From: Atkinsonella hypoxylon
Lineage: Eukaryota; Ascomycota; Sordariomycetes; Hypocreales; Clavicipitaceae
Direction: 5' to 3'
NCBI GenBank assembly: GCA_000729835.1
Contig: JFHB01000111.1
Location: 1 to 64,000 of the forward strand
Length of the DNA stretch: 64,000 bases
Position 1 is the first letter of the stretch, and each line of letters starts with the position of its first letter. Shown here piece by piece: positions 48,747-59,440 of the stretch. A program made the position numbers and the translations under genes. Below the pieces are notes generated by a model, which worked only from the letters and a program-made list of their open reading frames with translations, searched no databases and was not told where the DNA came from.

Positions 48747-48989
48747 TGTTACGGGATAATCCTACAGACCTGCAGGTCACTAGTGCACGTAACCGCAATC
48801 ATGTATAAGTAGTTAGAAGCAACACTTAGGTAGTTAGATTAAACAATTAACTATTATTCACTAGAACACTATTGCTAAATGCTCCTTACAGAAGCTCTTA
48901 CAACTTCTCTTACAATTTATTATATAACCTATTAAATCTAACAACCTATTGTTGCTTCTAACAAACCTACATTAGATTCTACTGTAATA
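48747..48989 (+). repeat. 5' LTR of gypsy B
   Basis: A 243-bp LTR starting TGTTACGGGATAATC and ending CTGTAATA. It holds a perfect palindrome GACCTGCAGGTC near 48767-48778. Confidence 0.9.
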
Positions 48990-49051
48990 AGTAGTAGCAA
49001 TTACTTCTAATTGTTGCTAACTCTCCTTAAGCTTAAAAAGCTAAAATTATA

Positions 49052-51019
49052 ATATTTAAGATAAAGTAACTTTAGAAAGAGCTTAGTAAAAGGAATTATA
49101 TTCCTTTTACTAATAAAGAACTTAAAACTATATACTAATTCTATAAATTTTACTGCTAAAATCTAGATTTCTAGATTTAAAAAAGAGATTTTATGCCTTA
49201 AGAGAAAAGAAGCCTACTACTTTATCTTACTTACTATAAATTTATTAATAAACAGCTTAAATTATATAATTAACCTAAGCTAGTAGAACTACCTTCTTAC
49301 TAGAATACTATTAATACTTCTATAGTATAGTAGATATAGAGGTAGGTTAATAGAATTATTAATAAGGCTAAATCTACTAAACTTCTTATAGATTTACTAA
49401 CAGTAATGCTAAAAGGAAAAGCTAAGGCTGGATTATCTAGATTTAATAGCTTAGAAAACACTATCTATAAAGCTAGTGCTAGTTCTACCTAGAATATTAA
49501 AGGAAAGTAAGTATAAAGATCTAGATTTATACTACTTACTAAGGACCTAGATCTATTAAATATACCTTAAACTACTAAAAAGAACTTACTAATTAAAGAA
49601 CTAACTAAAATCTTACTGCTTTTATAGGCTTACTAAAGGTTTTATACTCTTAGGTTAAAGTATAAAGTAAAGAAAGCAGTAAATCTACTTAAAAAAGAGA
49701 ACCCTTTACTAAAATAGCTTATAGGTTTTTCTATAGAAATTAGTAAGTAAATTAATAGAATTAAGGGAGAATTAATTAATAAAATTAGTAAATAATAGAG
49801 AGAATTAAACAATAAAATTACTGCTCTTTAAGTAGAGTAACAATACTTAGCCTAAAAGATAGAGACTATACTTAAGCCTTAGAATAAATATAATAGATAA
49901 TACTATACCTAATAAAGCTCTTAGCTTAAAGATTATAGATAAAGGGCTTTTAATTCTTACTTACCTCTAAAAGATAACTAGAACTAAAAGTAAGGTTAAA
50001 AGCAACCTCTAGGTAAAGGAAACTATATAATATAGAGATACTCTAAATACCTTAGTACTTTTCTAAAAGAATAAAAGCTACTATAATTTCTAAAGAATCT
50101 ATTAGAGCAATACTATAATAGTAAGGCTAAGAAAAGCTAAGATACTAAAAAAGACTAAGATTAAGTATTTAGTAACTTTAAATATTAGTATATAAATTAA
50201 TAGGCACTATACTATATTAAAAACAATAATCCCTAGCTAAATCTAGTAAATAAAAGGCTAAATCTATATTAAAAAGAGAATAACTAAAGCAATATATAGT
50301 TCTAAACCCCTAAGGAATAAATAGATTCTATATAGAAAATTACTAATATTAGTTACTTTAAACCCTTTAACAATAGAAATATCTATAAGCTAATTTTATA
50401 TAAAGAAAAGTACACTATTTTCTATAATATAGAGCTATAAATCTAAGCTGTTAAAGACTACTGTAGCTATAATGCAATTAATGCTTAAGAAGCTATTTAC
50501 ATTAAGCTCTAAACTCTCTTTAAAGGGAATATATTAATATAGTATAAGCAGCATCTAGATTACTATAAAAAAACAGCTATTTTTAGCAGTTTAAACTCTA
50601 TTTACACTACTATCTATAAAGAATTTAGTATATAGATCTAGAATGCAATAATATAGCTAGATTTAGCTAAGTTTATAGAGTAAAATATAATTAAAGAAAA
50701 ATTATTTAGGGAATTTATCTCTAGAGTATTCTAATATATCTATATAAATAGTAAAACTACTAATCTTTAGCTCCTTTTAAAACTCTATTATAAGCTATAC
50801 TTAGGATTGCAACAGCTATACTTAATTCTAATAGTAAAAGACCTAAGATCTATATATATTACTATAGTAGATAATAAGGTTAAGGATCTATAAGAATGCC
50901 TTAGGGATTTAGGAAAACAACAAAAATCAGAAGACCGCAAGGAAGGTACTAATGCCTACTACACTTAGAGTAAATCCAACAGTAAGGACTCTAAAAACGA
51001 CAAGGCAGCCTAAGGTAAC
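49052..51019 (+). pseudogene. Gypsy B gag, left of copia copy 3
   Basis: Starts at ATA 49052-49054, where gypsy A retains ATG. It follows the same frame as A gag: RIP-type stops, a coiled-coil-like Gln/Lys/Glu-rich part near 49700-49850, and a Ser/Asn/Lys/Asp-rich tail near 50930-51010. The copia inserted in this low-complexity tail. From about 50910 the sequence is distinctly less RIP-mutated than the rest. Continues at 58852. Confidence 0.7.
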
Positions 51020-51712
51020 TGTTAAAAATAAGCTACCCTGTATAGCCTATTTTTATGCCTACTAGTTGCTCTATCACGTGACCCTCATTAGGTCTTGTTA
51101 CGTTGATTTTTAGTAGGGATATTGCTGTTACTAGATGCGAAACATCTAGAATCGACTAAGGCAAAGTTGCTTAACCTATAGTTAACTTTAACTGCGATTT
51201 TCTCTACAACTAGCAATAGTAAAAATTCAAGAAGTATACTATTCGAAAGCTAAGAATTAGGGCTATTTAATAGTATAATTGTTAGATAGAGTTGCTTATA
51301 AGGGTTGCTTGTTATTAGTGGAATTTGTTAAATTATACACATAGGCGTCTCGTTTGTATAGCTGTAAGTTAATTTTTTTGTTTTTATATAGTAAATCTTT
51401 TTGCAGAAATTATAAAGTAGCCTATAAGCCCCTTCTAGCAACTATAGCCTGCTAATATAGTTAGAGGGTCTATAAGGGACTAGAAAGATTTAAGATTCTA
51501 CCCTTACTGTTTGTTACAGCGCTCTTAATATAAAGATACTACTATTACAGTTATCTATTGCCTCTACGTGATCTATACTATACACTACAGCTTAATTTAG
51601 GCCGCTGCTGCTTCTACTATGTAATAATTGCTAGGAGCAATTATAGGTGCTAAATCTAAGAGACCACTACCCTCTTAGATATCTAGTCCTGTAATCCCTA
51701 TTATTTTCAAAA
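51020..51712 (+). repeat. 5' LTR of copia copy 3
   Basis: A 693-bp LTR, TGTTAAAAATAA to TTATTTTCAAAA. The CAAAA end, shared with its 3' partner at 58846, differs from CAATA in other copies. It marks this copy as a distinct sublineage. Confidence 0.92.
51075..51080. promoter_or_regulatory. CACGTG site in copia LTRs
   Basis: CACGTG is present at the same place in the copia LTRs at 264-269, 2498-2503, 21367-21372, 37552-37557 and here. In the LTRs starting at 13591, 40738 and 58154 it reads TACGTA. It lies about 55 bp from the LTR start and could bind a bHLH factor; the function is inferred. Confidence 0.4.
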
Positions 51713-51724
51713 GGTTATAAGCCC
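51713..51724 (+). other. Copia copy 3 primer-binding site
   Basis: GGTTATAAGCCC directly follows the 5' LTR. It resembles the complement of the initiator Met-tRNA anticodon arm (family form probably GGTTATGAGCCC), so priming would use a cleaved half-tRNA as in Drosophila copia. Confidence 0.7.
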
Positions 51725-52651
51725 GGAAGACCTATCTGCAAGCTGTTAGCCCGCTGAAATCTACTATTGTGTACTGTATTACCCACTAGAAGCTATATTG
51801 AGACCTGCGCTAGCAGCTATTGCTGCCAAAATTAGTAGCTTGCTGAAGCTATTAATACCTGCTGCACACACATCGCTAGCTACTATACTGGTGTTTTTAT
51901 TCTGCCCACCCTGTGCCTCCTGCACTCTATACACTCTGTGCATACACACTTTTGAAGCTATTCTTAATAGCTAGGTTCTATTGTCGCGCAACATTAAAAT
52001 ATACATATCTGCACATATTACATTCGCACTGTAAATCGTTTTATTAGGCACTGCTTAATTAATTATTTCCATTAAGAAATAAGCTTAGCGCTGCACTGCA
52101 TTGCTTATTGTTGTGCTGTTATCTTGTATATTATGCACCCTATGCACCTCTGTTAGTAGCTATACTACAATTTATAGTGTACGCCTAACAGCTCTTGTTG
52201 CTGTTAGATATTCCTGTGTTTTCGGTTGCAGAATTAATTTGTGTAGTAATCCCACTAGTCGGGATTTTAAAGTGGGAATTAGCTAAATATCCCTAAATTA
52301 GCTGTGCCTAGGTCTCTACTGATTTATTAGAACCTAATTAGAGAAGAATCTCCTGAATTTTTTAGCTAAAAATAGCTAGAACTGTGTTTTATGCCCCTTG
52401 CGACCGCTTGTTAATCTAGTCTACTATACAAATTGTATGTGCATATAGATCGCGATACAACGCAGCCTTAGAGCCTGTTATACCTGTTACAAAAGAAATT
52501 GGAGAAAAATCTTAGTATAATTTCTGAAAATATAGGGCACTTCTAGCCTATATTTAGTAAGAATTATTACTGTTATTTACTACTATTTCCACTGTAATTT
52601 AGGCTATAATTAGCTATAAAGAGCGTTAAATTAGCTATTAAAACCCTTAAA
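51725..52651 (+). other. Copia copy 3 leader
   Basis: About 0.93 kb of conserved untranslated leader. A short open frame at 52101-52286 is not conserved in other copies and is probably chance. Confidence 0.6.
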
Positions 52652-55600
52652 ATAGCACTAAAAGGAACAGGTAAGGGAAAGAGCATAAGCCCTAAAAGAG
52701 GTAGTAGTTCTAGTACACCAGCTAATCTAGCTGCTGCTACTAGCTTTCCTGGTCCAGCAAGGTCCTTCCCTTAGCTAGTAGATTTCTCTTCTAATAAAGA
52801 AGATTATACAGCTAAGAAGGCTCTAAAAGAAGCTAGATTAGCTTCTAAAAGAGTAGTGTAAGTCTATAATGTTTAAGCTAATCTAAAAGCTTAAATAGAT
52901 AAGCAACAAGAGACCCTAAATAGATTTATTAGGTATAGTGAAGTAAAATAAAGCTAAAATAAAGGTAATATAGCTAATTTACTAAGTAAATTAGATACTA
53001 TAATTACATCTATAGGTAATCTCTCTATAGGGTCTCCCTCTAAGGTAGTAGATCCTATTACTTCTAAAAGAGCTTCTAAAGTCTCTTTTAAAGCCCCTAA
53101 ACCTTCTAGTTTCTCTAATAGTGCTACTTTTCTGCCTGCTTTTAATAAAGGCACTATAAAAGAGTTAAATAAGAAGGTCTACTTTATTCTAGAGGCTGCT
53201 AAGCTAAAAGGCCCTAAAAATTTTAAACAGTAGAAGTAAGCTTTAACTATTTAATTTAGAGCACTAGAATTCCCTTAATTTATTAATAATCCTAGTATAG
53301 CTAGTACTTTAGTAGATTTAGAACAAGCTATTATCCTTATAATTATAAGAGATAGTTGCTAATCTAGACCTTAAGCTGCTATAAGCTAGCATAAGTCCTC
53401 TGTAGATGCCTATAACGTTCTAGTTAGGCAATATTTGCAGAGTGCTGAAATATAACGTAGTACGCTATATACTAGTTATTATAACTTATTGTTTTCAAAC
53501 TATAAGGGATCTTTAGAGGCTTTTAATGCTGAATTTAATAATTTACTAGCTAGATTACAGCTCTATAGTGTAGCTATTAATTTAATTAACTAGGTAAATT
53601 ATTATATTAATGCTTTAAAGAAGACCTTCCCTAGCTAGGCTAAAAGGCAGCGATATTCTATTAGAGCTGCTAGAGCACAAGGTTTATCTGTAAAAATGCT
53701 GAATTTACAGTTCCTTATAGCTAACTTATTAGAAGAACAAAGAGATAAAAGCTCCTCTATATCTAAGGCTCTTAGTTATAAAGCTTCTAATTCTAATGGT
53801 TCTAATAATAAGGCTAATCAAGGAAAGAATCCTCCTAATCAGAAGAAGAATTCCAATTCTAATTCTAACGATTCTAATGCCTCTAAAGATACAGATAAAG
53901 CCTCTAAGAATAAGAAGAAGTGGAAGGGCTAAAGAAGAAGTAATAAAAACTCTAGGAATAAGGATAGAGAAGCTGCTTTTGCTATAGGTTGCTATAACCT
54001 ATCTACTAGCAACTAGGATACTATAGATTCTAATAGTAAATCTAGCAGTTCTAGTAGTGATAATTCTTACGATTTAGATACAGAATCCACTACTAGTGAT
54101 ACTAGTACTACTAGTAATAATACCCCTTCTTTTAACTATTCTAATAGAATAATTAAAAACTCCTTACTATACAATACAGGTTCTACCTGTTATATAGTTA
54201 ACAATAAGGCATTTTTTAGGACTTTTAAGCCTATAAAAAAGGGTAAAACCGCGCCTATTGCTACTAGAGGAGGTCCTATTTATCCTAAAGGACAGGGAAC
54301 TGCTGTATTCTAGGTACTAGTTAGTACAAATCCAGCTAAATATAGGCCTTTAGCTCTAAAGGATGCTCTATATTGCCTAGGTTTAGATACCAACCTAATT
54401 AGTGGTCTAAAGCACTATTTAACAGGGGGCACTCTCCTTAGAAATTAGCTATTTCTAGCTAATAGAAGCTGCTGTAGGCTTCTAAATCCTAAAAAGCATA
54501 GTTTCTTTCTACAGCTTAAGGGGCAAGAGACCTCTAGAGTGTGTAAAAACCACGCTAATCTCTCTTATATAGGATTTCTAGCTAGCAATAGTTATAATAG
54601 CGGTTATAATGCTAGTTATCCTATAGAGGTTTAAATCCCTTAACAGCCTAGTTTTAATCTAGAGGAATATAGCTGAATCAAGGAATTATCTAATTTTAAA
54701 GAAGATAATACTAATAACGATGCTATAGAGCTATTAGCCCTAGTTCCTAAACGGGCTCCTAGTTAGATTCCTTCTAATAACGGGGATTTAGAAGGTCTAA
54801 ATCCTAAGTTGCTGGATATTAGAGGAAATAGCCGTCTAGATCCCTTAAACGAGGCCCGTAGTTCTTAAGAGATCTAGCAAGATAGGGAGCAACAGGAAGC
54901 TAGCTCTAATAATAATTCTAGTAGTAATCCTACTGCTTCTTCTTCCTATAAGAAGCTCCTAGAATTAGCTGCTACTTAGCATATTAGATTAGGGCATATA
55001 GGACTCCCTTTACTAAAGAAGACTGCTTCTATTACTAAAGGTATTCCTAATTTTACAAAAATTAAGGAAAAGGATTTTAACTGCCTAGCTTGCAATTAAG
55101 CTAAAGCTGTTAGAAGACCTAGCAAGCGTACTATTCCTAACCCCCCTAGATGTTTAGATATTATAGAGGGAGATACTGTTAAAATAGAGCCTATACTGCA
55201 CAACAAAAGGCCTCTAGTTCTTTTTCTAATTAATAGAAAATCACGGTATAAATAGTCTTTTAATCTAGCTAATAAAGAGGGTTCTACTCTCTATAGCTGC
55301 ATTAAAGGCTTCTTTAAGGAATTAAAGAACTAGTATAACTGCTACCCTAAACACCTTCATTTTAATAGTGGTATAGAAATCGATACTAGGTTGTAAGCTT
55401 AGCTATCTTCTAAGGGTATTTGCTTTAGCACCTCTTGCCTCTATATTTATAAATAGAATAAGCTAATAGAGAGAGCTATAAGGGTACTTCTAGACCGTTT
55501 GCGTGCTACCCTACAGTGGTTACAATTACCTCTGTATCTATAGTCTTACATCCTTCCTGCTATAGTGGATTTAGTTAATACTACTGCGAATAGTACTAAA

Positions 55601-57905
55601 CCACTAAGTCCTAAACAGCTATATCTAGCTGATTTAGAGCCTTCTAAGACCTATAAGCCTAATTTTACCAAAATAAGGGCTATAGGCTCCTATTGCGAAG
55701 TTCTAATTCCTTTAGAACAACGATCTAGGTTGTAGAAGCTAGCTAAAAGAACTATTCCTAGTAGACTTTTAGCTACACTAGGTTCTAATGTATATCTAAT
55801 ATATATCCCCTCTAAACGAGCTGTTATAAAGACTAGCTTCGTTAAAATTATAGAAGGAATAGGTTCTATTTTATAGGGCATCCCTAAGGTTCCTATTGGT
55901 TCTATAGTGGATAATCCTTCAGAGGGAGAAATCGATAATAAGCAGCAATTAGTGGATAATTATACTCCTAAGTATCCTTATCCTAGTCATCTAGATGTGC
56001 TAAATTATCCACTAGAACCTGTAGATTAAGCTCTTCTACTAAGCAACCCTATAGAAGCTGTAGAGGCCCCTAAAGCCCCTATATCTATAGAAGCCCCTTA
56101 GGCTAATATAGAATCTATAGAAGCTAAAGCTGAATCTATTAATGCTAATGCTATAGATTTAGATAGAGACATATTTTCCTTAATCAAGGATCTATGCTTT
56201 AAGGCAAGGACTAAAGCAGCTATTACTTCTAATAGTAATAAGGATGAACTTCCTAATACATAGAAGCAAGCCCTAAAAAGCTCTGCTAAGCAGCATTGGA
56301 TAGAAGCTACCTATAGCGAATTTAAGCAGCTATTAGCTGCTGGAACCTTTAAATTTATAGAGAAAGACTAAGTACCTAAGGGCTAAAGAGTTCTAAAGAA
56401 TAGGCTTATTTATAGGCTAAAAAAGGATAAAGAAAATAATCCTATAAAATATAAGGCCCGCCTTATTGCTAAGGGATTTATGCAAATAGAAGGTCAAGAC
56501 TATCTAGAGACCTTTACTGCAACTAGTATTCCTCCTAGCTAGCGTATATTATTAGCTTTTGCAGCTTTTAATAACTAAGAAGTCGAGTAAATCGATTTTA
56601 TAGGAGCGTTTTTAAATAGCAAGCTAAAAGAAGCTATTTATATAGAAATCCTAGATAGATTCGTTGAATTTGCAGAGCAAGCATCGCCATTAGTAGCTAA
56701 GCTACTAAAAAGCTGTAATTATAGGCCTTCTAAAGACTAAGTAATTAAGCTAGAAAAATCCCTCTATGGTTTAAAGCAAAGTCCTAGAGAATAGCAGCAA
56801 ATTCTAACAGAATTACTTTAAAAGCATAGATTTAAACCTCTTATATTAGACCCAGCAGTCTTTTATAACCTAGCTACATCTACATATATTGCTACTTACG
56901 TAGATAACTGTCTTCTAATTAGGCCTAATTTACGATATATTAATAAGCTTAAAAAGCTACTAAATTAAGCTTATCCAATAGAAGATAGAGGACTAGCAGA
57001 ATTCTTTCTAGGCGTTTAAATCACCCGTAATAGGTCTAAAAGGTCTATTAAAATCCATTAATCTCAATATATACTTAAAGCCCTAGAGAGATTTAAAATG
57101 CTAGATGCTAAGCTGGCTTCTATCCCTATACAGCCGGGAATTCTAAAGCAACTAGTTACAAAACATCTCTTAAAATCCAATTATAAGCTTTATTAGAGCA
57201 TAATAGGCACTATAATGTACCTAATGTTGCTAACTAGGGCTAATATTGCTTTTTCCGTTCAGTAGCTATCAACCTTCCTAGCTAAGCTCTATATAGAGCA
57301 CCTGAACGCCTCTAAGCACCTCCTAAGGTACTTAAGTGGTACTAGAAGCTTTGCTATTATTTATAAGCATTCTATACCACTAGGGTCTTCTTCTAAAGCT
57401 TTTAATAGCTCTATTAGTTGCAAAGAAGTACTTAAGACCCTCCTTGGTTATTGCGATAGCGATTTTGCTGGTGATAAAGTCTCTTCTAAATTAACCTATA
57501 CTTATCTATATAAGCTAGCTAGTGGACCTATTAGCTAGAAATCGAAGAAAGCTAGTACTATTGCTCTTTCCACTTTAGAAGCAGAATCTAATGCATTATC
57601 TAAAGCTATTAGGGAATTAGAGTGGCTCTACAGCCTTTTTAAGGAGATAAAGCTGCCTTTAACCCCTCCTATTTCTATTAGGTGTAATAATTAAGGCGCT
57701 ATAGTTACTGCTTACAACCTAACGTTATATAGTAGGACTAAGCACACCCTTTTGAAGTTTAACTACATTAGAGAAAAGATTTGTAAAGGTATAGCTAAGG
57801 TTAGTTATATTAATATAAATTAGATACTAGCAGATAGCCTAACTAAGCCTCTTGCTATTTAAAAGCATTAACAATTTATTAAGTTACTAGAGCTTTCTAG
57901 CTAGC
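52652..57905 (+). pseudogene. Copia copy 3 gag-pol polyprotein (RIP-inactivated)
   Basis: One continuous frame of about 1750 codons once TAA/TAG are accepted as mutated codons. It begins near 52652 (ATA for ATG). Gag has a basic Asn/Ser/Lys tail at 53780-53960 and no CCHC knuckle. Protease: N-T-G-S-T, Asn at 54173-54175. Integrase: His at 54980 and 54995, C-L-A-C at 55082-55093, E-G-D-T-V-K near 55170, and L-I-E-R-A near 55463-55477. RT spans about 56270-57040, with L-Y-G-L-K-Q-S-P-R near 56765-56790 and Y-V-D-N at 56896-56907. RNase H has C-D-S-D-F-A-G at 57452-57472, E-A-E-S-N near 57580, and ends with A-D-S-L-T-K-P at 57829-57849. The domain order is diagnostic of Ty1/copia. The protein is not functional. 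Confidence 0.92.
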
Positions 57906-58153
57906 TTATAAAAGCAACAAAAACACTCAAAAAATCGAAAAGCAACGAAAAACAGTTAAAAATCGAAAACAACAAAAACAATTAACAATAACTAGTTATA
58001 TTCAACTATAACTACCCTGGAATTGCTGGAATTAGTTATGTTATTTAGTTCTGTTATTAGTACTGTATTTCGTTGGTTAATTCTAACTTAAATATCCTTT
58101 AAAGGAGCTAAGTTGCTTATAGAACTAGTTACTTCTTACATTTCTAGAGGGAG
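57906..58153 (+). other. Copia copy 3 3' untranslated region and polypurine tract
   Basis: An A-rich stretch (57916-57985) followed by unique sequence and the polypurine tract AGAGGGAG at 58146-58153, abutting the 3' LTR. The frame of RNase H stays loosely open into this region, so the exact stop of gag-pol is uncertain. Confidence 0.75.
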
Positions 58154-58846
58154 TGTTAAAAATAAGCTACCCTATATAGCCTATTTTTATGCCTACTAGT
58201 TACTCTATTACGTAACCCTCATTAGGTCTTGTTACGTTGATTTTTAGTAGAGATATTGCTGTTACTAGATGTAAAACATCTAGAATCGACTAAGGTAAAG
58301 TTGCCTAACCTATAGTTAACTTTAACTGCGATTTTCTCTACAACTAGCAATAGTAGAAATTCAAGAAGTATACTATTTAAAAGCTAAGAATTAGGGCTAT
58401 CTAATAGTATAATTGTTAGATAGAGTTGCTTATAAGGGTTGCTTATTATTAGTAGAATTTATTAAATTGTGTACGTAAGCGTCTTATTTGTATAGCTGTG
58501 AGTTGATTTTTTTGTTTTTATATAGTAAATCTTTTTGCGGAAATTATAAAGTGGCCTACAAGCCCCTTCTAGCAACTACAGCCTACTAATATAGTTAGAG
58601 GGTCTATAAGGGACTAGAAAGATTTAAGATCCTACCCTCACTGTTCGTTACAGCGCTCTTAATATAAAGATACTACTATTACAGTTATCTATTGCCTCTA
58701 CGTGATCTATACTATACACTACAGCTTGATTTAGGCCGCTGCTGCTTCCACTACGTGATAATTGCTAGGAGCAATTACAGGTGCTAAATCTAAGAGACCA
58801 CTACCCTCTTAGATATCTAGTCCTGTAATCCCTATTATTTTCAAAA
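58154..58846 (+). repeat. 3' LTR of copia copy 3
   Basis: A 693-bp LTR. The E-box position reads TACGTA (near 58211), while the 5' LTR keeps CACGTG: the two LTRs took RIP hits independently. Confidence 0.92.
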
Positions 58847-58851
58847 GTAAC

Positions 58852-59440
58852 TAAGCGAACTAGAATAAGAGCAACAGTCGATTTTAGTCCCAACCTCTGT
58901 TCCGTAAAAATTACTAGAATAATTGTCCTTAGTACCCACCGCAAAACTAGAGAAATTAGCCGCTAAGAGGGCAGCAGCCCCAGCCTTAGTGGAACTAGGA
59001 TTTAGGGGCTAGCTAGGATTGTTAGCTAGGGCTGCAGTATCCTTAGCAGCCCTAACGTTTCTAACAATAGGGCCTACCGCAGAATAACAAGGAATATACC
59101 TATATAACAACGTTTAAGGACAAATTTAACTAGAAAGACTATAAGAAGTACCTTAAAAGCTGTAGATACTAGCTAATAGAAAAAGAAGAAATAGTTAATG
59201 CTAAGGAACTACTAACTAGCCTAGAATCTAACTTTATTAAAACCTATTTTGCTAAAAGTAAAGAAAAGCAAAAGAAAAAGGTTTAAATTAAGGCAGACTA
59301 AAAGGATTTATAAGGAATCTAGATAGAGTAAGTAGTTAAAGCAGTTATAAGGCTATAGCTTATTAAATCTAGCATTCTAAAGTTAAATTTCTTCCTAAAG
59401 ATTCCTATTTAATTCTATAATAAGGGACTATTACATTAGA
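58852..59440 (+). pseudogene. Gypsy B gag end, right of copia copy 3
   Basis: Resumes the gag frame with a Gln/Asn/Pro-rich low-complexity part (58852-59090), lightly RIP-mutated with many CA and CG retained. A Lys-rich end with predicted coiled-coil character follows (59110-59300), much more mutated. It leads into the protease. Confidence 0.65.

Larger units (their letters stand above)
51020..58846 (+). mobile_element. Copia copy 3, complete
   Basis: A 7827-bp Ty1/copia element with two 693-bp LTRs and a perfect target duplication GTAAC (51015-51019, 58847-58851), inserted in gypsy B gag. It has the full set of parts: LTR, half-tRNA primer-binding site, leader, one gag-pol frame, polypurine tract, LTR. 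Gag-pol is interrupted by many TAA/TAG codons at Gln or Trp sites. It is the best reference copy of this family in the window. Confidence 0.93.

Noticed and set aside
52101..52286. 61-codon Cys-rich ORF with hydrophobic start
   Set aside because: It lies in the copia leader; the frame is not kept in the other leaders, so it is probably chance.
53696..53932. 78-codon Asn/Ser/Lys-rich ORF as an independent protein
   Set aside because: It lies within the copia gag frame, continuous up- and downstream except for RIP-type stops, and has counterparts in the other copies.
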